Source: Sporisorium sorghi
Taxonomy: Eukaryota; Basidiomycota; Ustilaginomycetes; Ustilaginales; Ustilaginaceae
Assembly: GCA_023212695.1 (NCBI GenBank)
Contig: JALCCG010000226.1
Location: 1-34,806 of the forward strand
Direction: 5' to 3'
DNA length: 34,806 bases
Part shown: piece after piece, positions 24,835 through 34,637 of the stretch
Layout of the letters: the number at the start of each line of letters is the position of its first letter
How positions within the stretch are numbered: the first letter of the stretch is position 1
Made by a program: the position numbers and the translations under genes
The notes under the pieces: generated by a model
Database searches by the model: none
Seen by the model: only the letters and a program-made list of their open reading frames with translations
Told to the model about the DNA's origin: nothing

Positions 24835-27800
24835 CTACGCCGCCATGACCCATGGCGCATCCAGCAGTGCCAGCTCCACCATTGACCCGTTCTTCCCTCG
24901 AATCTGCTCCGGGAACACCCCCTTCAACCTCTCCACCAACAGCAACACGCGCGCGCGCTGCCTCTCAATCTCGCCATACACCGGCGCATACGCCTCGAAC
25001 AGATCCTGTGTCAGCTCGGCATACGCCAGCACCTGCGCCGTCTGCTCCTCGCCCAGCGCCTCCAACCCGTCCGCTTCAACCAGCTGCACAGCATGCGCGA
25101 GGTACGCCACATGCAGCGCAAACAGCGCGCGCTTATCCGCATCCCTACGCGCCCCTCGCGTGGCCTGGATCGTATCGTGAGTGAGCGCCAAACCCTCCAC
25201 TCCACCCGCAGCGCCGCGCGAGAGCGACTTGATGGCGCACAGCACGCGCACGACCGCATCGACGCTCGAACTGCCCGCGCTGGCGGAGAGGTGCGTCTCG
25301 AGCTCCGACTGCGCGGCATCCAGTAAATCGGCGTCGTCGCTCGCGAGACCGAGCACGGCGAGTGCGAGGATCGAGGGGACGTGCACTGCGTCGTCTGGGC
25401 CGGGTGCGATGTTGTTGAAGAGATGCTCTTTGACCGACTCGATCGCGGCGGTGCCTTTGATGGCCCATAGGAGTTTGGCGAGTTGCAGGGTCAGGTCGAG
25501 CTCGGCGGTGCGCGATCCTGCGATTTGAGCATTGGTGATCGCATCCTGGATGGTTGACAGCGCGTCGTCGTGCTGGCCGGTGAAGAATCGCGAGAGTGCG
25601 AGGCCCAGCTGGCTGTGCATCTTTGCATCCTGAATGAGCTTTGCGTCAATCCTTCCGTCAACCTTAGCCCCCTCCGCGTCTCCTGCCTGTGCGTCAACCT
25701 CTTCACCGTCCAACAGCCCCACCGCCGCCTCAAACGCCGCAGCTGCCTCTTCGTAGTCGCCCGTCGCAAGCCGAATCCGACCCAAATTCGACTCCGCAAC
25801 AGCGTACTGCTGAGCCACCTCCACCGTCTCGGTCGCCTCGTACCGCTCCTCCAGCAACGCCGCCGCCTTTGCGATCCTCTCCATCGCCATATCCATCTGC
25901 CCGAGCCTCTCGGCCAAAAGCGCCGACAGATGCAGCGCGTCCACATCGCTCGGAGAATGCGAAACATACGCCGACATGGCAAACGAAGCACTCGACAGCG
26001 TTGCCTCCGTAACACTCGCCTCTGCTGCACCCGTCTCTGCGTGTCGACGGAACGCATCGAACACGGCCTCGCCCAGCCCGTAGTCGGCTTCTTGCACGCT
26101 GCCCTCGGTCAGCGAAACCGCATGCTCGAACAGCACACGCGAGGCCCGATGATCGCCGAAATGCCGCGCGATCAGCGCCTGCCCGACCCACGCGGCGCCG
26201 TAGTCCGGGTCCACGGTCTGCGCCTTGATCAGGCTCTCGTTGGCCAGCTCGACGTCGCCGTGGTGCAGGTACAATAGACCCAAATTGGTCCAGCCGATAG
26301 GGCTTTTGGGCTCGTTCTCGATCGCGCGCACGAAGCAGTGCTGCGCCAGCTTGACCGACGAGTGGAAGGTGAGGTTGCCGAGCAGCAGCCAGTAGGCTTC
26401 TTGGCCCGGCTCGTGGCGGAGCGCCTGCTTGACCGATCCGATCGCTTGCAGCCGGGCTTGGGCGCTTTGGGCCTCGGCGAAGTCGACGATCGATGTGGAC
26501 TCGGGTGGAGAGAGGAAGGTTTGCGAGGAGGGCAGGAGCAAGGCTCGAGAAGCACAGTAGAGGGACGTGGCGAGATCGGCCCATGCGCTGCCTGCGACTT
26601 TGTCGTCGGAAGCATTGAGCACCACGCGCAACTTGTACAGGTAGACGCTGATCTGAAGTAGGCGGAAGGGTGAGAGGTCCGCGTTGTCAGCGGGCAATCT
26701 CAGCTTGTCGTGCGTGACCACGCTGATCGAGGGAAGCTTGGCGTCGACCTCGAGCTCTTTGGCCAGCTTGAGCATCGGAGCCAACTCGCCGCTGCCGTCA
26801 GACGCCAGCAACGACGCAGCTTGATGAAGGCTTCCGAACTTGCTGAGGTGGAAAACGGCGTCGGCGACGACCTTCCAAGCTGACCTCAGATGCTTGTCGT
26901 GGTGGAGAAGCGCATGGGCTGCTTCACGGATCGCCCCGTTCGCCGAGATCTCTGCTCGCTCAATGTAGCCTGTAGCCAGTTCCTGACGAGATGCAAGCAG
27001 CAACGCATTGCTGAGCGCGACTCTTACGCCGAGCTCATCCGGATGAGCTGCCAGAATTTGCCTGAAAGTCTCGATGGCAGTTGAAAAGTTGCCCAGCTCG
27101 AGATGTACGTCGCCAATGCTGTACCGCGCCTGCCAGCCATCGTCCTGCGGATCGCCTGCAGATTGCACGAGCTCGAGGCATTTCGCGAAGCACTTGAGCG
27201 CAGCGATATGTCTTCCTGCCAGAGCATACGCCTGGCCCAGCCTCTGCCACGAGACCTGGTCATCGGGCTCTGCACGCAAAGCGATCTGGAATGCGAGGAT
27301 GGCGTCCTCGAAGCGCTTCTTGGCGATCTCGACGTTTCCGATGGCTTTCCACGCCCAGGCGTTGCGCGAGAGGTGGCGACGCGAAGCATGTACAGCTGCC
27401 GAGGCGTTACTGCCGATGGCATCCGCACCACCTTCGCCCTCGATGGTCCTGCGCGCGACGACTTCGACCAGATCCCACTCCTGCTCCTCGGCGAAACCGA
27501 CAGCGAGTCTCCGAGCAGCCTCGTCCTCGCGAGCGTCGAGCTCGAACGCTTTTTGGAAGCACTTGCTCGAGCGCACCAGGTCGGGCGGCTGCAGCACGTC
27601 CTCGTAGTAGAAGCCGAGCGAGGTGTAGGCGGGCGCGAAGGCAGGATTGCGCTTGAGGGCTGTGATGAAAGCGGTGAAGGCATGCGAGGGATCGGTGCGG
27701 TATTCGCCATCCATGAGCCAAAGACATCGGCCGAGTCGCCACCACAGCTTTGCACGTAGCTCGGCCGTGGCACCTGCGAAAGAGATGGGGTCGACGCGCT

Positions 27801-29538
27801 CGAGGATCGCTTCCAGCTCGTGCTTCGCTTGCTCGAGATGGCCGATGTTGACATCGCACCATGCGATTTCAATCCATGCATCCTGAGCAGGGTCTTGGCT
27901 GAGCGAGAGCAGACGCTCGATGCGATGCTTGTACTCTCCGTCCTGTTGCGAGTCGACGATGGCACGCACCTTTTCGAACACGGAGCGAGCCGACTCCCAT
28001 CGACCCGACGCCTGCTCGATGTACGCCTTTGCGAGGAGCGTGTCGATGTCGGCATCCTCTGCCTGCAGAACAGTGTCGACGAGCCTCGAGGCACGAGCAT
28101 GGTGCTGTGGCGGATGAAGATGCGTCAAAGCGGTCAAGAGTGTCTTGGAGATGCCAATGCGAGACTTGTCCAGATCGACAGCCACGTCTGCTTCGATGCG
28201 ACTGACAACGTGAAGTGCAGAGTTGGCGACTTCCGATGCGGATTGAAAATCTCGATCGAGGAGATACAACGTAGCGGCGATGCGGTGGGCGAGCACCGAG
28301 TCTGGACATTCCTCGAGACCGTCAATCGCCAAATTGAGCAGATCATCTGCAGTCTGAGGCTGCTGGATCTCGACGTCGGAGCGCTTCTCCTCTTCCTTGA
28401 TCTCGCGCAGGTATTGCTCGTCCTTGATGTGCAACAGATACGATCGAAAAGCTTTGGTGCGGCCGGAGCGTGGGAAGAGTGTGATGAATTTGCGAATCTG
28501 TTCGAGCGGCAGATCCGCCAGCGTTGAGAGGGGACGCCATTCCAGCTCGATTTCCCAGGCCAACTCGTCGGGCAGGCCGATGATGACCATGCCCGAAGCG
28601 AGTTTGAGGATTTCGTCTCGCAAGGTGCGTTTCGACTCGCCTTGCTGCTGTTCCGCCTGTTCCTGTTTCTCTTGCTGCTGACGATCGACTGCTGCTGTGC
28701 CTGTTGGCGCGCTGCCCCTTGCGAGTCCTTTGGGAGGGAACGAGGTGAGCAAGCCAAGCCGCTGTCGAAGCAGCTTGGCCTCGACTTCGATGCGCAGCTC
28801 GTCCTGCGCCGCGGGATGCGACAGAACCTGCTCGTAGAGACGCGGAAGTCGCGATATCGAAAACACCTCGAGACGCACTTCGTTGGTGAGCGCCTCTTTG
28901 CCCTTGTTAGCACCGTCGAGACGCATTCTGCGCTTGTCAGCCTCCTTTTGTATTGTGTCGGCCTCCCACTTTTCGGACAGTTCGGTGATTTCGAGCAGCG
29001 TGTCCAGACTCTTGACGTGTATGGCCATCTGCGTCTCGAACGTGGTCGTCTTCTCCGGCTGTGTTTGATCCGGCACATCAAGAGATGACAAGCAGGCGTA
29101 GTACTTGGAGTCCGGCAGAAGTAATGAAAGCGTATCGATGACGCGTTTGCGACCGCCCTCTTCCCGCTCCAGCGCCAGCAGCCGCTGCAAGCACTCTGCA
29201 CATTTGGTTGAATCGCCTGCATCATTGTACAGATCCATGAGCTTGTACAGCACATCCCGAAGCTTGTCCCAGCTCTTGCGTTGGTCGTAGAACTTTTGCA
29301 GTCCCTGCCATGCCAGCGGCTGTGAAGGATGGTCGTGCGTCGCTTTGAGGTAGGCCGCTTCGGACTCGTCAAACTTTTGCTGGTTGAGCAGGGCGAGTCC
29401 GAGGAAGACGTTTGCGTTGTAGTTGTCGCTCTCCTGCTCGAGTACGCTGGACGCAGCTTCGGCAGCGGCCGACCAGTCCTTTTTCGCCAGTGCATCGCGA
29501 GACTGCTTGAGCTTCTGCTTTGCGTAGGCTGAAGACAT
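24835..29538 (-). CDS. ski3: Ski3, TPR scaffold of the Ski complex
   Basis: The 1567-residue protein is built almost wholly of tetratricopeptide-like helical repeats. The N-terminal set (about 1-125) includes KKDWSAAAEAASSVLEQESD and NVFLGLALLNQQKFDESEAAY. Central and C-terminal arrays contain clear TPR units such as AWKAIGNVEIAKKRFEDAI and IGWTNLGLLYLHHGDVELA. The length and arrangement match Ski3/TTC37. In the Ski2-Ski3-Ski8 complex it scaffolds the helicase that feeds mRNA to the cytoplasmic exosome for 3'-5' decay. The frame extends six codons upstream, but only to a TTG; the true first ATG is at 29538, in good context (GCAGCCATGT). It is divergent from the MET8-like gene across 589 bases. 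Confidence 0.93.
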   Translation of the reverse strand: MSSAYAKQKLKQSRDALAKKDWSAAAEAASSVLEQESDNYNANVFLGLALLNQQKFDESEAAYLKATHDHPSQPLAWQGLQKFYDQRKSWDKLRDVLYKLMDLYNDAGDSTKCAECLQRLLALEREEGGRKRVIDTLSLLLPDSKYYACLSSLDVPDQTQPEKTTTFETQMAIHVKSLDTLLEITELSEKWEADTIQKEADKRRMRLDGANKGKEALTNEVRLEVFSISRLPRLYEQVLSHPAAQDELRIEVEAKLLRQRLGLLTSFPPKGLARGSAPTGTAAVDRQQQEKQEQAEQQQGESKRTLRDEILKLASGMVIIGLPDELAWEIELEWRPLSTLADLPLEQIRKFITLFPRSGRTKAFRSYLLHIKDEQYLREIKEEEKRSDVEIQQPQTADDLLNLAIDGLEECPDSVLAHRIAATLYLLDRDFQSASEVANSALHVVSRIEADVAVDLDKSRIGISKTLLTALTHLHPPQHHARASRLVDTVLQAEDADIDTLLAKAYIEQASGRWESARSVFEKVRAIVDSQQDGEYKHRIERLLSLSQDPAQDAWIEIAWCDVNIGHLEQAKHELEAILERVDPISFAGATAELRAKLWWRLGRCLWLMDGEYRTDPSHAFTAFITALKRNPAFAPAYTSLGFYYEDVLQPPDLVRSSKCFQKAFELDAREDEAARRLAVGFAEEQEWDLVEVVARRTIEGEGGADAIGSNASAAVHASRRHLSRNAWAWKAIGNVEIAKKRFEDAILAFQIALRAEPDDQVSWQRLGQAYALAGRHIAALKCFAKCLELVQSAGDPQDDGWQARYSIGDVHLELGNFSTAIETFRQILAAHPDELGVRVALSNALLLASRQELATGYIERAEISANGAIREAAHALLHHDKHLRSAWKVVADAVFHLSKFGSLHQAASLLASDGSGELAPMLKLAKELEVDAKLPSISVVTHDKLRLPADNADLSPFRLLQISVYLYKLRVVLNASDDKVAGSAWADLATSLYCASRALLLPSSQTFLSPPESTSIVDFAEAQSAQARLQAIGSVKQALRHEPGQEAYWLLLGNLTFHSSVKLAQHCFVRAIENEPKSPIGWTNLGLLYLHHGDVELANESLIKAQTVDPDYGAAWVGQALIARHFGDHRASRVLFEHAVSLTEGSVQEADYGLGEAVFDAFRRHAETGAAEASVTEATLSSASFAMSAYVSHSPSDVDALHLSALLAERLGQMDMAMERIAKAAALLEERYEATETVEVAQQYAVAESNLGRIRLATGDYEEAAAAFEAAVGLLDGEEVDAQAGDAEGAKVDGRIDAKLIQDAKMHSQLGLALSRFFTGQHDDALSTIQDAITNAQIAGSRTAELDLTLQLAKLLWAIKGTAAIESVKEHLFNNIAPGPDDAVHVPSILALAVLGLASDDADLLDAAQSELETHLSASAGSSSVDAVVRVLCAIKSLSRGAAGGVEGLALTHDTIQATRGARRDADKRALFALHVAYLAHAVQLVEADGLEALGEEQTAQVLAYAELTQDLFEAYAPVYGEIERQRARVLLLVERLKGVFPEQIRGKNGSMVELALLDAPWVMAA

Positions 29539-29966
29539 GGCTGCCACTGCACACAAAGCTGCGTAGGTTTGAAAAGCTGAGGCTGTGCTAGTGCTGCTGC
29601 CCTTTCGCTTTGGACACGATCAAGCTTCGTCGACGAGGTCCGATGATGCAAGTCAGCCGTGTCTATGAAGATGATGAAGTGTGACGATGCAGAAGAAGAA
29701 GAAAGGCTCTTTTTGGTGATTTCTTCTTGAGAGCACAACGCCGACTTTTCTCGCTTCTTTCCTCCACTTTTGCGGCTTGTGACAAATCCGCATGGCCTGC
29801 GCTCCTGCAGCTTTGTCGCTATGCCTTGCTTCACAGCATAATCATCATCTCACGAAGCTTGCTGTCCGGATTTGAAGGCATCTGTATGTCCATTCTGGCA
29901 CTTCAAGACCTTTCAAGCCTGCCCAGAGCATCCCAGTGACGGACAAAGACGCTGCGTGAGTGGACA

Positions 29967-29974
29967 TCACGTGA
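29967..29974. promoter_or_regulatory. TCACGTGA palindrome, Cbf1-type E-box
   Basis: The sequence ATCACGTGAC contains a perfect 8-base palindrome with a CACGTG core and flanking T/A. This is the preferred form for the bHLH factor Cbf1, which controls sulfur-assimilation (MET) genes in yeasts. It lies 154 bases ahead of the start codon of the MET8-like gene, whose product makes the cofactor of sulfite reductase. The motif is seen; binding is inferred. Confidence 0.55.
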
Positions 29975-30038
29975 CGCGGAGAGCTGCTGCAGCTGTTTCA
30001 TGCACGTCTCAGCTAAACTCGGATTTCACTCGAGATTT

Positions 30039-30051
30039 TTATCAAGATAAG
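30039..30051. promoter_or_regulatory. Inverted pair of GATA sites (TTATC-AA-GATAAG)
   Basis: Two GATA-factor sites face each other with a 2-base spacer, about 77 bases ahead of the MET8 start. Fungal GATA factors include Nit2/AreA (nitrogen) and the siderophore repressor Urbs1 of U. maydis (iron). Both themes fit siroheme, which is iron-containing and needed by nitrite reductase. Which factor binds, if any, cannot be told from sequence. Confidence 0.5.
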
Positions 30052-30127
30052 GAAAGGCAGGGCTTTCGACGTTGCAACGCCACCTTCTTCCATCGTTCTC
30101 GCCACTCACCCGAATCGACCGACAAGA

Positions 30128-31132
30128 ATGGCATCGCGCAATCCATCCAAGGAGCCCGTCGCGAACGAGGCCGACAAGTATCCGCGTCTCTGCCCTGGCG
30201 GCGGCCTCTTGATAGCCTGGCAGCTCAAGGGCAAGAAGGTGCTCATTGTCGGCGGTGGGCCAGTTGCAGCGGGTGAGTATCGAAGCGTCACCAACCGCAA
30301 TCACTGGGTTGACCTTACTGACCACGTCTCTTCATTTTGATTGTGATTGGTAGGGCGACTGGTCAACGTGCTGGACGCAGATGCGATCCTGGACGTCATG
30401 TGTCCCTCCTCCGGGCTGTGCGACGAGATGCGCTATCGGATCTACACTGAAAAGGTGGTCACCAACTACTTTGACTCCACGTACGACTCGTCCAATCCTT
30501 CGATCCTCGACAAGTACGACATGGTGCTGACCGCGATCGACGACATTGAGCTGTCCAAGAAGATCTGCTACGAGTGCCGCGCGCGCCGGATCCCGGTCAA
30601 CGTGGCCGACGTGCCGCCCGAGTGCGACTTCTACTTCGGCTCGCTCATCCGCAACGGACCCTTGCAGGTCATGGTGTCGACCGGCGGGCAGGGGCCGAAG
30701 ATCGCCTCGCAGACGAGACAGAAGATCCAGGCTGCGATCCCGAAGAACGTCGGGCAGGCGATTACGAACGTGGGGAGGTTGAGGGGCATGCTGCGGAAGC
30801 GCGCGCCGAGCGCAGAGATCGGCGCGCGCCGCATGCGCTGGATGATCGAGGTCTGCGAAAAATGGAACCTGGATGAGATCTGCACCATGACCGAGGCGGA
30901 TATGAAGACGATACTGGATGGATGGGAGGCAGGGTATGTGCCGAGCTATAAGGAGGTCAAGGGCGGATTGCCGTTCTTGCCGTCGGACGTGCGGATGAAG
31001 AAGGCGCTTTTCGGGACGTGTCCCGTGGTGGGCTATCCAAGTCCGTATCTCACTGGGTTGACGGGGTTGATCCTGGGCGCAGCGGTCACCTCGGCCGTGT
31101 TCCTTTCAAGAGGTTTCCAGCGATCCGCATAG
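30128..31132 (+). CDS. met8: Siroheme synthase, Met8-like dehydrogenase/ferrochelatase, one intron
   Basis: Exon 1 is 30128-30272 and exon 2 is 30354-31132, giving 307 residues. The enzyme oxidises precorrin-2 with NAD and inserts iron to make siroheme, the cofactor of sulfite and nitrite reductases. The NAD-binding loop VGGGPVAAG (41-49) is completed exactly across the splice and continues RLVNVLDADA, which strongly supports the intron. The motif VNVADVPPECDFYFG (130-144) holds the aspartate (D140) that corresponds to the catalytic Asp of yeast Met8. STGGQGPKIA (157-166) is the next conserved block, and a helical domain follows. The last 28 residues are unusual: a hydrophobic stretch, YLTGLTGLILGAAVTSAVFL (280-299), then SRGFQRSA, resembling a C-terminal membrane anchor. 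The ATG context is good (AAGAATGG). It converges on YCG1. Confidence 0.93.
30273..30353 (+). other. Spliceosomal intron, 81 bases, in met8
   Basis: The 5' site is GTGAGT at 30273-30278 and the 3' site is the TAG at 30351-30353. A CTGAC near 30338 could serve as the branch site. Removing it joins the two exons in phase 1 and restores the glycine-rich loop of the NAD-binding fold. It is the only intron I can support in the whole window. Confidence 0.93.
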
Positions 31133-31297
31133 CACGCACTACTATCTTGTAACATGTTCTTTTGTCCTTTGCTCTGTAACTCTTTCCTTGACATGGCTCG
31201 CTCACACACGCAATGCTCTAGCATGAGGTCATGATCTGAAATCCGAATCAAAACGAAACAGACATCTAGCGACACAGCTACAGTGCTGGACAAGCTT

Positions 31298-34200
31298 CTA
31301 TTCGTCATCCTCTTCCTCCTCTTCCTCGTCCTGCTCCTCCTCAGCGTCCTCCTCGTCTTCGTCCTCGTCGCTATCGTCGCGCCGCCTGCGGCTTTTCTTA
31401 CTCGAAGCAGCTCCTGAAGATTGAGCTGAAGCACTTCCGCCCTTGGAAGTCGACTTGCGACCCGTCTTGCCCGAAGTCTTGATCGGCGAGTGTGCGTACG
31501 CCTCGATCACATCGGCGACGTCGACACGGATGTTATCAAAAAAGCTCTTGAGATCGTCAAACGCCGGTGTCGCATCCAGATCGACTCGATCGAGACCCGC
31601 TTCCACCTGCGCAGGGTACGCCTTGACCAAAGCGGTCTCGAAGCGGCCGAGCGCATTCTTGGTCACCGTGTCCGTGATCGGATTGAGGCCGTGCAGACCC
31701 GTGAGCAGGATGAGCACCTCCTGCACCTTGGCATCGTCCAGCTCGTCCGGCAGGTACAGCTTGCCGAGCAGCTGGCACATGACTTTACGATCCTTGCACT
31801 CCTTGGTGTCCTCGATCGCGTACATGGCCTTGATCAGCTCGATGGCCACATCGACGTGCACCGTCTCGTCACGCACCTGGCCTGGCCGCATCATGACCTT
31901 CTCGGGATCGGTCCAGTCCAGCAGCTGCAAGCCGACCTGCGTCGGCGTGACCATCTCCTGATCCTCGTCCTTCTCCTCGTACACTTCGGTGAGCACCTGC
32001 AGCACGGAGACGAACACGCGCTGCAGACGGCGCTGGTTGCGACTCGACGAACCGCAGTAGACGGGAAGGAAGTACGAGAGACACTGTCGTAGCTCCTGGT
32101 TTTCCATCGTCTCGGGCGACATGTAGATGAGCACGAGACTCTTGAGCGCCTCGTCGTCGTCGACCATGCCGGTGAGCATGAGCTTGGCCATGCCCTCGCA
32201 GGCTGCGCTCTGGATCGCTGGATCTTCGTCCTCGAGCAGGCTGAGCAGGTACGAGATGATCTGGCGTTTCGCCATGTCCTCTCCTGCCGGGTTTCGAGAG
32301 CAGAGGTATGGGATGGTGTGGTTGATGAGCAGATCGAAAACGGCCTGGACAGCGCGCAGCTTGATCTGACCATCGGCGCGTTGAACCTGGTCGAGGAACA
32401 GCGGGAACGAGTCGAGCGCCAGTTTGCGGTCGAGCAGGCAGCAGAGACCGAGACACACCAGGCCAAGCTCGCGCACCGGCGCATCCTTGGAACGGACAGC
32501 AGGTGCAATGAGTTGCGGGATCAGACCGTGGAAGGCCGTGTTCTCCTGCAGAGCGCCCACAACTCGCTCCAACATGGCTCGAACGATAGTGAGGCATCGG
32601 TGCTCGGTAGCAAGCGCATCTTGAGCCGTTGCCGAGCTTTCCTTGCTCCTGATGGACTTGGGTGGCTTTTTGCGAGCAAGAGGCGTGCCGTCGACGCTCA
32701 TGGTGTCGTCGATCTCGCTTTCGTCGTAGTCGAGCGCCTCAGCCTCGTCTTCGACGCCAAGGTCCAGCACAATCTCGACGATGATGCGCATAAAGTCCTT
32801 CTGGGTGGTCAGCTTGAACAGCACGTCCAAGGATGCAGGCACCAGATCCTCGGGAAGCTCGATGTCCGAGATCATCTCTCGAATGAGAATGAACATCTTG
32901 TTGCGACCGGCTTCGTCGCCGTAGTCGGAGGCAAGGCCAATGCCGAGCAGCTGAGAGACGACAAAGGTCTTGTTGCGAATCGTGAAGAGCGCGATCTCGG
33001 CCTCGTCCTCGGGAACGAGAACGCTGTTGGCCATGGCGTTGTACTGCTTGATGAGCTGGACGAGCTCTCCGTACTCCTTTTCGATGCGAAAAGCAAGCGC
33101 AGTGACGACGGGGAGGCATTCTTCGAGACGACGGTCGTTCTTGGTGCGCTTGAAGTAGTCGACAAAGACGCGTGCGAGGAAGGCGGTGGAGGGCGACAGA
33201 TTGGCCCAGAACTCGTCGGCGTCGAAAGAGACTTGGGCGGCGAGGGCGGGGCGGGCTTCGAGGATGCCGATCAGCGCAGACTCGATGTGCTTGGAAGCAA
33301 CGACGACATCAAATTGATTAAGGAAGACGACGAGATCGGCTCCGCAGGCGTCGAACCACGCCGTGACGAGCTTCTGGGCGGCGCGCTTGACGTGCGGGTC
33401 CCGCTCACCCATGCCGATGCGGACGACCTCGCCGGCAGCGTCAAGGTCAAGGCCGAAGCGAGAGGGACCCGCTTCAGAAGAAGCTGCTCCGTTGAGCGCA
33501 CGAAGTTGCGCCTTGAGAAGCGTGTCGAGACTCCCGAGATAGACGCAACGGCGGTTGACGGGATCGATATCGCGCAGACGCTCGAGAAGCAGCGATGGAA
33601 CTTCACCGTCGAGGCTGTAGAGGGCGGCGCGACGCACCTCTGCGCTTGGATCGAATCGCAGAATCTGGACGAGTCTTTGTGAGACCTCCTCGGAATCTTG
33701 GTCTTGTTCGCCATCGCCGGTCTGGAGCTTGGTGAGCGCGATGACGGCTTGGACACGAACGGTGGATTCCTTGTCTATGGCACGGTTGAGCAGGAAGCTT
33801 CTGAGCGTCTGGTAAGTCTCTTCATCCAGAGCTTCGAGGCTGTTGATGAGGAGAGCGATGCAGCCGCAGCAGCGCAGCCTTACGTTCTTGTCTTTGGAGA
33901 CGGAACCCTTGAGGAGATGTTTAAGCAGCAACATGGAGAAGCGCGTAGCTGTGGTATCCTCCTCTTCCTCGTCGTCGTCCTCGTCTTGGGACTGTCGTGC
34001 AGCTTTGCTGGATGCGGCCTTTTCTGCACGAGCTTGGAGGCGGAACTGCTCCTGGGCATAGGCGACGTAGCCAGTGACGAATCTGCAGACGCGGTCGGCA
34101 TTGGGTACGCCTTTCTTGATGGGGAGGACGCGGTTGAGACAGCTAACAAAGACCTGGTTGAAGACCTTCTCGCCAATGGGTCTCAAGCGACCATCGGAGT

Positions 34201-34423
34201 CGGTTTCTCTGATGGTGGAAGCTTTGAGGTGGATGCGATGAAGGGAGACGATGTTCTTTCGATGGTTGGCAACGCTGTGTTGGGCCTGCTGGAAGTGAGG
34301 TGGAATGGAGGCGTAGAGAGCGATGAGCGTGGGGTCTGTGATCTCGCGGCGCGGCTTTTCGACCACTGCTTCACGGGAAGCACGACCGTTAGCCGACGAC
34401 CTCGACGCAACGGCGACGGGCAT
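31298..34423 (-). CDS. ycg1: Condensin complex subunit Ycg1/CAP-G (Cnd3)
   Basis: The 1041-residue protein is the HEAT-repeat G subunit of condensin, which with Brn1/CAP-H forms the DNA-holding part of the complex that compacts mitotic chromosomes. The N-terminal block (HRIHLKASTIRE, then EKVFNQVFVSCLNRVLPIKK and RVCRFVTGYVAY) and HEAT units such as STVRVQAVIALTKLQ and VRRAALYSLDGEVP match Ycg1/Cnd3. Near the middle are two charged insertions (about 590-630), and the C-terminus is a long Asp/Glu tail after a basic Ser-rich stretch. The length is close to yeast Ycg1. The frame is open 45 codons further upstream, but only to a TTG and through an ATC/ACG simple repeat; the first ATG, at 34423, has good context (ACAACATGCC). 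It converges on MET8 with 165 bases between stops. Confidence 0.95.
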   Translation of the reverse strand: MPVAVASRSSANGRASREAVVEKPRREITDPTLIALYASIPPHFQQAQHSVANHRKNIVSLHRIHLKASTIRETDSDGRLRPIGEKVFNQVFVSCLNRVLPIKKGVPNADRVCRFVTGYVAYAQEQFRLQARAEKAASSKAARQSQDEDDDEEEEDTTATRFSMLLLKHLLKGSVSKDKNVRLRCCGCIALLINSLEALDEETYQTLRSFLLNRAIDKESTVRVQAVIALTKLQTGDGEQDQDSEEVSQRLVQILRFDPSAEVRRAALYSLDGEVPSLLLERLRDIDPVNRRCVYLGSLDTLLKAQLRALNGAASSEAGPSRFGLDLDAAGEVVRIGMGERDPHVKRAAQKLVTAWFDACGADLVVFLNQFDVVVASKHIESALIGILEARPALAAQVSFDADEFWANLSPSTAFLARVFVDYFKRTKNDRRLEECLPVVTALAFRIEKEYGELVQLIKQYNAMANSVLVPEDEAEIALFTIRNKTFVVSQLLGIGLASDYGDEAGRNKMFILIREMISDIELPEDLVPASLDVLFKLTTQKDFMRIIVEIVLDLGVEDEAEALDYDESEIDDTMSVDGTPLARKKPPKSIRSKESSATAQDALATEHRCLTIVRAMLERVVGALQENTAFHGLIPQLIAPAVRSKDAPVRELGLVCLGLCCLLDRKLALDSFPLFLDQVQRADGQIKLRAVQAVFDLLINHTIPYLCSRNPAGEDMAKRQIISYLLSLLEDEDPAIQSAACEGMAKLMLTGMVDDDEALKSLVLIYMSPETMENQELRQCLSYFLPVYCGSSSRNQRRLQRVFVSVLQVLTEVYEEKDEDQEMVTPTQVGLQLLDWTDPEKVMMRPGQVRDETVHVDVAIELIKAMYAIEDTKECKDRKVMCQLLGKLYLPDELDDAKVQEVLILLTGLHGLNPITDTVTKNALGRFETALVKAYPAQVEAGLDRVDLDATPAFDDLKSFFDNIRVDVADVIEAYAHSPIKTSGKTGRKSTSKGGSASAQSSGAASSKKSRRRRDDSDEDEDEEDAEEEQDEEEEEEDDE

Positions 34424-34637
34424 GTTGTATTGCAGCAGATGAGTCGTCGAGCTGCGGACGTGTGTCGGGATCGAAAGAGAGCCAAATGCAAACTCGGCCA
34501 CGATGCGATTTGATGTGATGGTGATCGTGATCGTGATGATGACGAGACGATGGAACAAAGCCTTCAGTCTCGCCGCCCGCTTGTGCTGAGTCGCTCAGCG
34601 TGTTGGGGCGGCTGAGTGTTGGTTTTGGTTTTCTGAG

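Larger units (their letters stand above)
29539..30127. promoter_or_regulatory. Divergent promoter region of ski3 and met8
   Basis: These 589 bases separate two start codons. The SKI3 side reads as pyrimidine-rich on its own strand (the GAAGAAGAAG stretch near 29691-29703). The MET8 side contains a TCACGTGA palindrome and a paired inverted GATA site, listed separately. No gene is seen within it. Confidence 0.55.

Noticed and set aside
29539..29556. SKI3 start at 29556
   Set aside because: That codon is TTG. The first ATG in frame is at 29538, in better context.
28134..29834. 566-codon frame on the minus strand overlapping SKI3
   Set aside because: It is an out-of-frame shadow of the N-terminal part of SKI3, Ser/Arg-rich, with no recognisable domain.
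32318..33682. 454-codon frame on the plus strand
   Set aside because: Antisense to YCG1, whose HEAT-repeat protein is clearly the real product.
1151..34423. The window as a secondary-metabolite or other specialised gene cluster
   Set aside because: A zinc-cluster factor is present, but the neighbours are unrelated housekeeping genes with no synthase, transporter or P450 set.
34424..34558. YCG1 start at 34558
   Set aside because: The codon is TTG and the added residues come from a simple repeat; the first ATG is at 34423.
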